64,000 bases of DNA, taken from NCBI GenBank assembly GCA_001000675.1, contig LCHW01000002.1, positions 103,187 to 167,186 on the forward strand. The letters are read 5' to 3'. The stretch comes from Candidatus Wolfebacteria bacterium GW2011_GWE2_44_13. Its GTDB lineage: Bacteria > Patescibacteria > Paceibacteria > UBA6257 > UBA9933. Below are positions 1 through 6,494 of the stretch, in pieces. The notes under the pieces were generated by a model. It was not told the origin of the DNA. It was given only the letters and a program-made list of their open reading frames with translations, and made no database searches. Both the position numbers and the translations under genes were made by a program. Numbering within the stretch: the first letter of the stretch is position 1; each line of letters opens with the position of its first letter.

Positions 1-147
1 TTCCTCGTCTTCATAGAAAGGTTGTACGAGGAAGTGCCTCCCTGGACATGGGTCGTTGGGTCGACGCAGATAAATGATGACACGCGTACGCAGCTTGTGC
101 AGATGATAGTTGAAGATCTCGCTGCGCGAGGAAAAGTAATGCCATAG
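1..147 (+). CDS. C-terminal end of an unidentified protein (partial)
   Basis: Frame 1 is open from the first base to a TAG at 145-147, giving 48 residues that end ...ARGKVMP. The stretch is rich in charged residues with a PPWTWVV segment, and no family is recognised. A strong terminator follows 12 bases after the stop, which supports this as a real gene end. The start and most of the protein lie outside the window. Confidence 0.6.
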   Translation, partial: FLVFIERLYEEVPPWTWVVGSTQINDDTRTQLVQMIVEDLAARGKVMP

Positions 148-158
148 TGCGAGCTACG

Positions 159-187
159 AGTGGCGGACCGAGGTCCGCCACTTTTTT
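159..187 (+). terminator. Rho-independent terminator of the partial first gene
   Basis: An 11-bp perfect stem (159-169 with 172-182) is followed by a run of six T. The same GTGGCG-type stem style recurs after the next two genes. Confidence 0.85.
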
Positions 188-245
188 GTAAAAAGAAAAT
201 AATATGCAGCTTAAAAGATGCGTAAGATAGAAAAGTAGTATTCGA

Positions 246-284
246 TTGACAAAAGCTGACTGAAGCTGTATTAGATAATTAGTA
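246..284 (+). promoter_or_regulatory. Promoter of the 328 gene
   Basis: TTGACA at 246-251, a 17-base spacer and TATTAG at 269-274. Six bases later comes AGTA at 281, the likely start site. It matches the shared architecture of the accessory genes in this window. Confidence 0.65.
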
Positions 285-327
285 AATAAAATCTCCGCAC
301 TACGCGGATCATAGAAAGGAGCAACCC

Positions 328-678
328 ATGAGGCGACTGCATATTTTGTTGATAACGAATCTGGAATGTGAGACGGAAATTGCCCAGCACCTACTTAAGG
401 CGATGGGGCATGATCTTGATGAGGTGTATGATGCGATATGGGCGATTGAAAAAATTTCCCATAAAACATTTGACGCCATTATCGTTGCAGAATTTTCAGT
501 AGAAGAGGCGGAGCTGATCGTGTGCGATATCAGGATGCAAACACAACAAAACATGTATAGTATTATCCTTAACAAGGAGGCTCAGCACAAAGAGCATAAT
601 GACTATGCTGATGAAGTGATTCCGTTAACTCGCCCGGCGCTGCGGGACGCATTGGCGCGCAAATTTAGCGGAGTGTAG
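328..678 (+). CDS. Degenerate receiver-like orphan protein
   Basis: A 116-residue cytosolic protein. The pattern RRLHILLITN, then an alpha/beta alternation with DAIIVAEF and MYSIILN, resembles the CheY-like receiver fold. The acidic pocket after strand 1 is missing (LITNLE). The phosphoacceptor position after strand 3 reads A/E rather than Asp, so it is unlikely to be phosphorylated in the usual way. The start ATG is preceded by AAAGGAG. It is a single gene with its own promoter and terminator, first of four similar genes in a row. The fold assignment is inference from pattern only; it may be an unrelated alpha/beta protein. Confidence 0.7.
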   Translation: MRRLHILLITNLECETEIAQHLLKAMGHDLDEVYDAIWAIEKISHKTFDAIIVAEFSVEEAELIVCDIRMQTQQNMYSIILNKEAQHKEHNDYADEVIPLTRPALRDALARKFSGV

Positions 679-680
679 TA

Positions 681-709
681 AGTGGCGAGCCCAGGCTCGC
701 CACTTTTTT
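681..709 (+). terminator. Terminator after the 328 gene
   Basis: A 10-bp stem (681-690 with 695-704) followed by a T run. Confidence 0.85.
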
Positions 710-718
710 GTAGAAAAT

Positions 719-757
719 TTGACCAACGCTTAGCTTTGTGTTATGAGTAATACAGTT
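719..757 (+). promoter_or_regulatory. Promoter of the 793 gene
   Basis: TTGACC at 719-724, a 17-base spacer, TATGAG at 742-747, then six bases and AGTT at 754. Confidence 0.6.
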
Positions 758-792
758 CAAGTAAAATTCAATACAGAAGGGGAAGGGTGAAA

Positions 793-1230
793 ATGAAAAT
801 TTTAGTTGTGGATGACGCGATGGCGAGTAAATACGTGGAAGCACTCATACTTGCCGGATACATGGTTGAGAGTGTACCAAGCGGAGAACAGGCATTGCGC
901 AAAATTATGCAAGAGGGAGGGTACGATCTGATGATTGTTACCCCGCGCATCTCTGACATGGAACCGGTTAAGCTTGTGAAGAAATGCCTAATGCCTTTAC
1001 GAAGCAGGATGAAAACCATCGTGCCAATCATTTTGGCAGAGCGGCATGGCGACCGAATTACGCAAAATTGGTTTGTGATTGCTCCTGATGAAGTTGAGTC
1101 AGTGAAGCAAGCGATGAGAGATTGCCTTAACTTGCATCCGCCACAAAAAGAGAAGCCGGTGGAACAGCGAGAAGGGTTCTTTCATTGCTGGTTTAAAGAT
1201 GTTTGGTGGCAACTGGGAATATCCTGGTAA
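793..1230 (+). CDS. Receiver-domain-like protein lacking the phospho-Asp
   Basis: A 145-residue protein that begins MKILVVDDAMASK, a canonical receiver start with the Asp-Asp metal pair. Helix and strand spacing then follow CheY. The third strand reads LMIVTPRISDME where a working receiver has L-L-D-x-x-M-P, so the phosphoacceptor is replaced by Thr. The C-terminal 35 residues after the receiver are rich in Lys, Pro and Trp and are unlike known output domains. A GTG at 787 is an alternative start; ATG 793 is preferred because it gives the canonical N-terminus and 6-base spacing from AAGG. Likely a pseudo-receiver; no function can be assigned. Confidence 0.75.
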   Translation: MKILVVDDAMASKYVEALILAGYMVESVPSGEQALRKIMQEGGYDLMIVTPRISDMEPVKLVKKCLMPLRSRMKTIVPIILAERHGDRITQNWFVIAPDEVESVKQAMRDCLNLHPPQKEKPVEQREGFFHCWFKDVWWQLGISW

Positions 1231-1254
1231 CCCCTCCTCCTTAATAAGAATGTG

Positions 1255-1280
1255 CGGCGAGCTTAGGCTCGCCGTTTTTT
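1255..1280 (+). terminator. Terminator after the 793 gene
   Basis: An 8-bp stem (1255-1262 with 1267-1274) followed by seven T. Confidence 0.85.
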
Positions 1281-1304
1281 TAATAAATAAATCAGAAGGC
1301 TAAC

Positions 1305-1344
1305 TTGACCGGATAAGAGATGACGTGGTATGTATAAGATAGTT
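1305..1344 (+). promoter_or_regulatory. Promoter of the paired receiver-like genes
   Basis: TTGACC at 1305-1310, an 18-base spacer, TATGTA at 1329-1334, then AGTT at 1341. The block GTGGTATG...GATAGTTA closely resembles the promoter at 6357-6395. Confidence 0.55.
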
Positions 1345-1380
1345 ATTCAATTAAATAAATAGAGGGAAGGAGCTGAGCGG

Positions 1381-1782
1381 ATGCGTGCAAACGTGAAAAA
1401 GCCAAGGATCCTTATGGTGTGTCGAGGTATACGAGGATCACGACACAGGGAACATGCAACAGACCTGCGTAAGCGCGGATATATTGTCGAGTTTGTGGGT
1501 GATGTTAATAATCCGGAGGACCTACTTGCAAGTGATTGGTATGAGGCAATCATAATCAATCGCGAAGTGGGATCCTTGTCTTGCAGAAAGGGTGATGGGT
1601 ATGCATTTGCGAGGGAGGTTCGGGAAATCTATCCAGCGTTACCCATAATCGTAATTGATCGTAACTTAGCAAAAACACACGTCTACTCAGAAGACACACT
1701 GATGCAGATTGTGTGGGATGAGGCGGGATGGATTACAAATGCATTAGCAAAAATATTTCACCAAGAACCTTCTTTTGCATAA
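1381..1782 (+). CDS. Pseudo-receiver paralogue A
   Basis: A 133-residue protein. It opens MRANVKKPRILMVCRG and keeps a receiver-like order of strands: ILMVC, AIIIN and PIIVID. The acidic pair is absent (CRG) and the phosphoacceptor position is Asn (IIINREV). The DGYAFAREVREIYP segment matches helix 3 and its lead-in in real response regulators. It is clearly paralogous to the next gene, which opens MSASVKKPKILIVYP. The two are 25 bases apart and share one promoter and one terminator. ATG is preceded by AAGGAG. Confidence 0.75.
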   Translation: MRANVKKPRILMVCRGIRGSRHREHATDLRKRGYIVEFVGDVNNPEDLLASDWYEAIIINREVGSLSCRKGDGYAFAREVREIYPALPIIVIDRNLAKTHVYSEDTLMQIVWDEAGWITNALAKIFHQEPSFA

Positions 1783-1807
1783 CATCGGTACGAAAGGATC
1801 TGAACGA

Positions 1808-2248
1808 ATGAGTGCGAGCGTGAAAAAGCCAAAGATTCTAATAGTATATCCAGTTCTGACGGAAGCCGAGAATGATCGATTCTGTATTGATTTGCGAGTT
1901 TTGGGGTACGACACGTACCTTATGACAAGCGTGAGAGGTCTCGACAGAGATCTCGGCGCAACGAGATACGCCGCAGTTATTATTAGCAAGGCGATGCGCG
2001 ACCCGCACCATGCGGGTAGCGATGGCTATTCACTGGCCAGTCGCATCAAGAAAAGCAAACTTGCTATGCCGGTGATCGTGTTGGATCCGACGTGCGGGAA
2101 TGCAGAAGATTGTATGCGGCTAGACACGGGAGTGCGGGTCATCCCTGACACAGCGAGGAACCTCGAATACGTACTTGCAGAGTTATTCTACCCCGAGCGG
2201 GTAGAGCGTTTACGCATACATGCGGGCGCGATAGTCAAAGAGGGATAG
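1808..2248 (+). CDS. Pseudo-receiver paralogue B
   Basis: A 146-residue paralogue of the preceding gene. Shared landmarks are the N-terminal x-VKKPxIL-V strand, a GxDGY(S/A) helix start and a PVIVLD strand. The phosphoacceptor site reads IISKAM, so Asp is replaced by Ser, and the acidic pair after strand 1 is missing. The frame is open upstream to 1775, but ATG 1808 has AAAGGA at the right distance and aligns with the paralogue's start. It lies downstream of paralogue A with no promoter between them, so it is probably co-transcribed. Function unknown. Confidence 0.75.
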   Translation: MSASVKKPKILIVYPVLTEAENDRFCIDLRVLGYDTYLMTSVRGLDRDLGATRYAAVIISKAMRDPHHAGSDGYSLASRIKKSKLAMPVIVLDPTCGNAEDCMRLDTGVRVIPDTARNLEYVLAELFYPERVERLRIHAGAIVKEG

Positions 2249-2258
2249 TCGCAAAAAA

Positions 2259-2285
2259 GGCGCACCATACGGTGCGCCCCTTTTT
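2259..2285. terminator. Bidirectional terminator between orphan cluster and smc
   Basis: An 8-bp GC stem (2259-2266 with 2271-2278) with an A run on the left and a T run on the right. It can end transcription from both convergent sides and overlaps the end of smc. Confidence 0.85.
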
Positions 2286-4485
2286 ATATCGTAGCGAGTG
2301 TTGGTGAATCAAACTTCACAGACAATAATTTGGAAGTACCATCGTCATTCATGGTCACGCCGTAGAGTACGTCAGCTGTTTCCATAACGGTACGGTTATG
2401 CGTAACGACGATGAACTGCACTTTGTGTGCGAACTCTTTGATAAGGTGTGCAAATCGTTCCGAATTGCGTTCATCAAGCGGAGCGTCAATTTCATCAAGT
2501 ACGAGAAATGGGGGAGGGCTTACAGAAATAAGTGCAAAGAGTGCTGCGATAGAAACAAGACTCTTTTCTCCACCCGAGAGCACGTCAAGGCTGTTGATGC
2601 GTTTCTTCGGGAGGCTGAGTTCTATTTCGATACCCGATTGCAATGGCTCTTCCGCCTGTTTCTGTTCTTCAAATTCAGACGTTTCTCCGCTTAGCTCTTC
2701 GACAATATGTTCAATGCTATGTGTCTTGATTTTCATCTTTGCCGAGCCACCGCCAAACATAAGACGAAAGAAGTGATTGAATTGATCGTTAATGTCTTTG
2801 AAGGCAGCATTGAATTTTCCGGTTACATCGCGCTTCAACTCTTCAACAAGCTCATTCAAGTCGGAAGATGCTTTTTCTAAATCGGCCGATTGAGTTACGA
2901 GATGTGCATGATGGGTCTCCACTTCGTTTGCTTCGGTGATAAGCGATTCATCTACGTCACCGATAGAGAGAAGTTCGGCACGGAGACGAAAAATCTGACG
3001 CTCTAAATCGGACAGTTGAAATTCAGAAAGAGATTCAGTGGAGCGAAGTGAGTCAAGCGCGGATTCTTCGTGTTCGTTTCGCACCCATTCAGCACGTAAA
3101 TCAGTAAGACGGATAGAAACTTTTTCATTTTCAAAGGTAAGGTGCTGCACGCGATTTTCTATGGCACGAATTTCTTCGCGTTTAGCCTCTACAAGACTAA
3201 ATGCTTCACGAAATCGTTGGTTAAAATCCGTAAGGCCTTGCGATAAAGATTCCTGCGCTTCCCTTACAAACTTAAGATTTTCATCAAGTCCAGCAAGAGC
3301 AAAAAGGAGATTATTTTTATCATGTTCAATGTCTGCTTGTTCTGCGGAATAGTCAGGCTTTGGCAAATCAAGTTTTGGAGGGTTGAGATACGAATCTATT
3401 TTTGTGATAAGGGATTTAATTGTATGGGAAAGTTGCGCAACATCATCTGATGAAGCATTTTCTTCAAGTGCATGCTTGATTTGGCGAATCAACGCGAGCA
3501 TTTCTTCTTTGCGATAAACAACGCCTTGGTCCGATGTGGTGTCAGTAGAAAATTCAAGCTTCGCTTCGAGGCGGGCAACATCTTTTTGTAATTGAAAGCG
3601 CTTTGCGAGTAATGCGGTTTCCTCTGCCTTTAGCGTCGCAGCTTCCGCGTGTTGATCTTTCGTTGATTCAATTGTTTCGAGGGATTGTTGTAATTGTGAG
3701 AGTTCTTGTTGCTTGCGCGTGATGTCTTCTTCTAACGCAAGAAGACTTGCTTTGTTTTGGCTTAGCTTGTCTTTAAGCGTAGAAACTTTTGTTCCGAAAT
3801 ACGATTGTTCTGCTGCAATTAATTCATCGCGTTTTTGGTCGCGCGTTTGATATTTGGCAACTTGTCGCTTTAACATACGTAAGCGAGGAGTAACTTCTTC
3901 TATCATAATGCGGATCTTTTCAAGATTAAGCGCGGTGTTTTTTAGTTTTCGTTCAGCCTCAAGCTTTTTTAGTTGGTACTCTTTTAGGCCAAGGATTTCC
4001 TCAATCATAAAGCGACGCTCTTGGGGAGTTGCACGCACAAAAAGATCGCTCGAGCCCTGGTTGATGATCGTAAGGCCGCGCGTGCCCAAACGAGAGCGGG
4101 CAAAGAAGTCGATAATATCTTTTGCGCGCACATCAGATTTGTTAAGCCCATAGGTTGAGTTTCCATCGCGAGAGATTTCGCGGCTTACGGTAACCTCATC
4201 AAAATCAAGCGGGAAAAATTTACCGCTGTTATCGAAGTTGATGCTTACTTGTGCCATGCCAGAGCGGGCGCGCTTAGGAGTGCCGGCAAAAATAAGATCT
4301 TCCGCTTTGCCACCGCGGAGATTCTTTGCCTCGCGTTCGCCGAGAATCCAACGAATCGCATCGATGACGTTTGACTTGCCGCTACCGTTTGGGCCTACGA
4401 TGGCAGTAATGCCTCCGGGGAATTCCAATACGGTTTTTTGTGCGAACGATTTGAATCCGTTCAGTTCGAGTGATTTCAGCAGCAT
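2284..4485 (-). CDS. smc: SMC-type chromosome segregation ATPase, short form
   Basis: Structural maintenance of chromosomes ATPase, which organises DNA in the cytoplasm. Walker A GPNGSGKS is at residues 31-38, the signature LSGGEKS near 636-642 and Walker B FLVLDE near 660-665, with a VTHN switch His after it. The head halves are joined by two coiled-coil stretches. At 733 residues it is about 450 shorter than usual bacterial SMC. The middle holds a proline-rich turn (YLNPPKLDLPKP, near 360) instead of a glycine-rich globular hinge. No scpA or scpB is nearby. The N-terminal FKSFAxKT motif is typical SMC rather than RecN or Rad50. Confidence 0.93.
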   Translation of the reverse strand: MLLKSLELNGFKSFAQKTVLEFPGGITAIVGPNGSGKSNVIDAIRWILGEREAKNLRGGKAEDLIFAGTPKRARSGMAQVSINFDNSGKFFPLDFDEVTVSREISRDGNSTYGLNKSDVRAKDIIDFFARSRLGTRGLTIINQGSSDLFVRATPQERRFMIEEILGLKEYQLKKLEAERKLKNTALNLEKIRIMIEEVTPRLRMLKRQVAKYQTRDQKRDELIAAEQSYFGTKVSTLKDKLSQNKASLLALEEDITRKQQELSQLQQSLETIESTKDQHAEAATLKAEETALLAKRFQLQKDVARLEAKLEFSTDTTSDQGVVYRKEEMLALIRQIKHALEENASSDDVAQLSHTIKSLITKIDSYLNPPKLDLPKPDYSAEQADIEHDKNNLLFALAGLDENLKFVREAQESLSQGLTDFNQRFREAFSLVEAKREEIRAIENRVQHLTFENEKVSIRLTDLRAEWVRNEHEESALDSLRSTESLSEFQLSDLERQIFRLRAELLSIGDVDESLITEANEVETHHAHLVTQSADLEKASSDLNELVEELKRDVTGKFNAAFKDINDQFNHFFRLMFGGGSAKMKIKTHSIEHIVEELSGETSEFEEQKQAEEPLQSGIEIELSLPKKRINSLDVLSGGEKSLVSIAALFALISVSPPPFLVLDEIDAPLDERNSERFAHLIKEFAHKVQFIVVTHNRTVMETADVLYGVTMNDDGTSKLLSVKFDSPTLATI

Positions 4486-4546
4486 GATGTTGTTACTATA
4501 CTATAAAAAATGGCGTATTTCCATGGGGAAAACGAGGGAGGGTGTC

Positions 4547-4650
4547 ATTCCCGCGGCCTGCTCCGTGTAAGAATAAATACTCCGCAGGCATTTCGGCACG
4601 TTGCACGCTTGCTTCGCTCGCTAGCAACGCCAAGTCAAGGCGGGAATCCA
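4547..4650. repeat. ATTCCC-N8-GGGAAT repeat split by an 81-bp insert
   Basis: The left half ATTCCCGCGG (4547-4556) and the right half AGGCGGGAAT (4638-4647) together make one 20-bp dispersed repeat seen intact at 5224 and 6921. Between them lie 81 bases (4557-4637) with internal inverted repeats. Bases 4599-4634 recur in reverse orientation at 63352-63386. No gene is seen in the 4486-4830 gap apart from repeats and the next promoter. Confidence 0.7.
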
Positions 4651-4671
4651 TCCCCGCCAGTAAAATACTGG

Positions 4672-4691
4672 ATTCCCGCCTCCGCGGGAAT
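4672..4691. repeat. Dispersed 20-bp palindromic repeat
   Basis: An ATTCCC-8-GGGAAT palindrome followed by GACAG. One of about nine copies in the window. Confidence 0.85.
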
Positions 4692-4723
4692 GACAGTAGG
4701 CGGGGAGTTGGCAATATAGGAGG

Positions 4724-4752
4724 TTGACAGATTTGCAATATTATAGTAATGT
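4724..4752 (+). promoter_or_regulatory. Promoter of the 4831 gene
   Basis: TTGACA at 4724-4729, a 17-base spacer and TAATGT at 4747-4752. The spacer begins GATTTGCA, identical to that of the 5314 promoter, and ATACAAATA follows in both. Confidence 0.7.
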
Positions 4753-4778
4753 ATATAAATACAAATAAGGGTGGTAAC

Positions 4779-4797
4779 GGCATTGTGCCAATAGGAC
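4779..4797 (+). promoter_or_regulatory. Leader hairpin plus AATAGGAC box
   Basis: GGCA-TTG-TGCC forms a small hairpin directly followed by AATAGGAC. The same arrangement is found in the leader of the paralogous gene at 5365-5383. Possible cis-acting RNA element. Confidence 0.5.
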
Positions 4798-4830
4798 TTT
4801 TCAAACCGAATAGTGAAAGGAAAAAAGAAG

Positions 4831-5166
4831 ATGGATAGCTATACGAAAAAGGTATTGCTGGTGATTGCACTTGCATTCGTGGTAGCAATAGCTTATCGGG
4901 TTGCTATTATGAAACCCGAAGCAGATGTGAAGGTCCAGCCGTATCCGGCGACAGTCCTGACGGATATGCAGATTGACAGGTACGGAAACATTATGTATCC
5001 CCTGTACTTTTGCATCGACGGAAGGTGTCGCACTCGAGTGACGTGCGGGAATGAATCCACCCCGCTATTCGAAAAAGGGAACAGGGTTACAGTGTGGCTT
5101 AAAACCAGCCCGCTGGAAGGGTCTGACTTGCTTTGCCTTGATAAGGTCGAGCTCGTCGGCCGATAA
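4831..5166 (+). CDS. Membrane-anchored orphan protein, paralogue 1
   Basis: A 111-residue protein. One N-terminal transmembrane helix (VLLVIALAFVVAIAYR, about residues 7-22) is followed by a roughly 85-residue domain predicted to be outside the membrane, with Cys residues near CIDGRC, TCGN and LLCLD. It is a paralogue of 5409-5765: both have the helix ending in AIAYR, then -YP-Y-C, a TPL(F/Y) turn and a GN-(V/I) strand. A GTG at 4813 is open in frame, but ATG 4831 has AAAGGA upstream and gives a clean signal-anchor start. Family not recognised. It has its own promoter, leader and terminator. Confidence 0.75.
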   Translation: MDSYTKKVLLVIALAFVVAIAYRVAIMKPEADVKVQPYPATVLTDMQIDRYGNIMYPLYFCIDGRCRTRVTCGNESTPLFEKGNRVTVWLKTSPLEGSDLLCLDKVELVGR

Positions 5167-5186
5167 CTATTTCCGAAAAGTTCGTC

Positions 5187-5214
5187 GGGGCGCCACAAGG
5201 CGCCCCATTTTTTG
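5187..5214 (+). terminator. Terminator after the 4831 gene
   Basis: An 8-bp GC stem (5187-5194 with 5199-5206) followed by a T run. Confidence 0.85.
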
Positions 5215-5223
5215 TCCCGTGTC

Positions 5224-5282
5224 ATTCCCGCGGAGGCGGGAATCTAGTATTCAGCCAAATGGATTCCCACCTGTGCTGGAAT
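5224..5282. repeat. Two adjacent ATTCCC-N8-GGGAAT-type repeats
   Basis: An intact copy at 5224-5243 is followed by a decayed copy at 5263-5282 (ATTCCC-8-TGGAAT), separated by 19 bases. Confidence 0.75.
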
Positions 5283-5313
5283 GATAATACAAAAAGAAGA
5301 GAGTAATGAGAGA

Positions 5314-5342
5314 TTGACAGATTTGCATTATTGATGTAATAC
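5314..5342 (+). promoter_or_regulatory. Promoter of the 5409 gene
   Basis: TTGACA at 5314-5319, a 17-base spacer and TAATAC at 5337-5342. Nearly the same as the promoter at 4724. Confidence 0.7.
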
Positions 5343-5364
5343 ATATTTATACAAATAGGCTAAT

Positions 5365-5383
5365 GGCATCGTGCCAATAGGAC
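5365..5383 (+). promoter_or_regulatory. Leader hairpin plus AATAGGAC box, second copy
   Basis: GGCA-TCG-TGCC followed by AATAGGAC. The loop differs from the 4779 copy while stem and box are identical. Confidence 0.5.
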
Positions 5384-5408
5384 ATTTAAAAATCGAGAGG
5401 AATTCGAG

Positions 5409-5765
5409 ATGAGCGGTCGTGTGAAAACGTTTTTGTTAATAACTGCGCTGTTCTTGGTATTGGCGATAGCGTATCGCGATACCAGCCTCAAGCCCAAAGG
5501 AAGCTCTATTCACGAATACACGGTAACGATTATGAACAACGCGCAGATTGTAGATTTTTTCAAGGATAAGCCGTATCTGGCGTACCCTGTCTATGTGTGC
5601 GGAGACAGCAAAGAGTGTGCTATGCGAATCCTTCCTGCTCGCGCAGTTCCGACTCCGCTCTATCAGGGGAATAAAATTAGTATCAGGACGAGCGAAGATA
5701 TTAGCCAGACCGAAGGGCTGCTATCGGTAGAGGACATTACACTGGTGATTATTGACACCCAGTAA
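5409..5765 (+). CDS. Membrane-anchored orphan protein, paralogue 2
   Basis: A 118-residue paralogue of the 4831 gene. It has an N-terminal transmembrane helix (FLLITALFLVLAIAYR) and then a small extracytoplasmic domain. Cys residues lie in YVCGDSKECAM, matching the Cys pair of its neighbour, so a disulfide is possible. The ATG is preceded by GAGAGGA at good spacing. Gene, promoter, leader hairpin and terminator all match the upstream unit in order, so this looks like tandem duplication of the whole expression unit followed by divergence. Function unknown. Confidence 0.75.
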   Translation: MSGRVKTFLLITALFLVLAIAYRDTSLKPKGSSIHEYTVTIMNNAQIVDFFKDKPYLAYPVYVCGDSKECAMRILPARAVPTPLYQGNKISIRTSEDISQTEGLLSVEDITLVIIDTQ

Positions 5766-5771
5766 AGTGAG

Positions 5772-5798
5772 GAGGCGCTGCAAGGCGCCTCATTTTTT
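5772..5798 (+). terminator. Terminator after the 5409 gene
   Basis: A 7-bp stem (5772-5778 with 5785-5791) followed by six T. Confidence 0.8.
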
Positions 5799-5804
5799 AC
5801 GGGG

Positions 5805-5841
5805 TTGCATTTATATTGCGAAAGGAGTATTACATATAGCT
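5805..5841 (+). promoter_or_regulatory. Promoter of the 5941 gene
   Basis: TTGCAT at 5805-5810, a 17-base spacer, TATTAC at 5828-5833, then ATAT and AGCTGT. The TATTAC-ATA-AGCTGT string matches the promoter at 34430-34468 apart from two bases. Confidence 0.5.
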
Positions 5842-5860
5842 GTACAGCACATTAACAAAA

Positions 5861-5908
5861 GGCAAAAATGCCTACTATGGGCCTTGGTGGGCCGTCGAAC
5901 ATACACCG
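5861..5908 (+). promoter_or_regulatory. Structured leader with conserved 45-nt box, copy 1
   Basis: GGCA-AAAA-TGCC forms hairpin 1 (5861-5872). Then comes a box nearly identical to 6423-6466, in which TGGTG (5885-5889) can pair with CACCG (5904-5908). The box also contains an open frame MPTMGLGGPSN. It precedes the 5941 start by about 30 bases. Either a cis-acting RNA or a leader peptide. Confidence 0.55.
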
Positions 5909-5940
5909 CGCTTTCTTGTGTGAGAGCAGATGGAGAAAAA

Positions 5941-6300
5941 GTGGAACACATTATTGTGAGTGCAGTGGGGAATCTTTCGAGGCAATGCACATTTTCGTTT
6001 GTGCTGGTTGGCGTACATGGAACAACGCCATGGAAGCCGCCGTACACAAAGGCATATGCTGTCATAATCGTACGGGTAAGCGGGCCTCCGAATGAGGTCG
6101 CCGCATTTTCAAAAGCGCTAAAAAGAGAAGCGAGCCGAACAAAGTCCTGTATTACGGTTGGGGCTGACGGTCGCTTCGACGCAGAAAGCGCTGAGAAAAC
6201 GTACAGCGTCGAAATACTCGTGCCTGATAACTTTGGAACTCCACAGGAGTTCCTCAGTGGTAAGGCGAGAAAAATCGAAGACGCTTGCAAGAAACCGTAA
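5941..6300 (+). CDS. Orphan small protein
   Basis: A 119-residue protein read from GTG 5941, with GATGGAG at the right distance; the frame stays open further upstream to 5752, but that part runs through the structured leader. Features seen are strands AYAVIIVRVSG and YSVEILVPD, an amphipathic helix around FSKALKREASR, and no membrane segment or signal peptide. A competing frame from ATG 5868 (75 codons) carries the conserved leader peptide but lacks a good ribosome site. Family not recognised. Single-gene unit with promoter, leader and terminator. Confidence 0.6.
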   Translation: MEHIIVSAVGNLSRQCTFSFVLVGVHGTTPWKPPYTKAYAVIIVRVSGPPNEVAAFSKALKREASRTKSCITVGADGRFDAESAEKTYSVEILVPDNFGTPQEFLSGKARKIEDACKKP

Positions 6301-6325
6301 AGGTTTTTGTAAGCATACAGAATAA

Positions 6326-6354
6326 GCCGCGTCCTTGTGACGCGGCCTTTTTTA
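6326..6354 (+). terminator. Terminator after the 5941 gene
   Basis: An 8-bp stem (6326-6333 with 6339-6346) followed by a T run. Confidence 0.85.
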
Positions 6355-6356
6355 AC

Positions 6357-6395
6357 TTGATAATTATTTTATGAAGTGGTATGACGTAGATAGTT
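6357..6395 (+). promoter_or_regulatory. Promoter of the 6495 gene
   Basis: TTGATA at 6357-6362, a 17-base spacer, TATGAC at 6380-6385, then six bases and AGTT at 6392. Confidence 0.55.
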
Positions 6396-6415
6396 ACCTT
6401 ATCAAAAGAAGCAAA

Positions 6416-6463
6416 GGCAGTAATGCCTTATCTGGGCCTCGGTGGGCCGTCTAATATGCACCG
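6416..6463 (+). promoter_or_regulatory. Structured leader with conserved 45-nt box, copy 2
   Basis: GGCA-GTAA-TGCC hairpin (6416-6427), then the conserved box in which CGGTG (6440-6444) pairs with CACCG (6459-6463). The outer pair is C-G here and U-G in copy 1, which keeps pairing. The overlapping open frame reads MPYLGLGGPSN and here runs in frame into the downstream gene. Confidence 0.55.
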
Positions 6464-6494
6464 ACCCTTCGTAAGAAGGAGAAGAGGAGTTGCT

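Noticed and set aside
5752..5940. Longer N-terminus for the 5941 gene
   Set aside because: It would run through a terminator, promoter and the conserved leader; GTG 5941 has a proper ribosome site.
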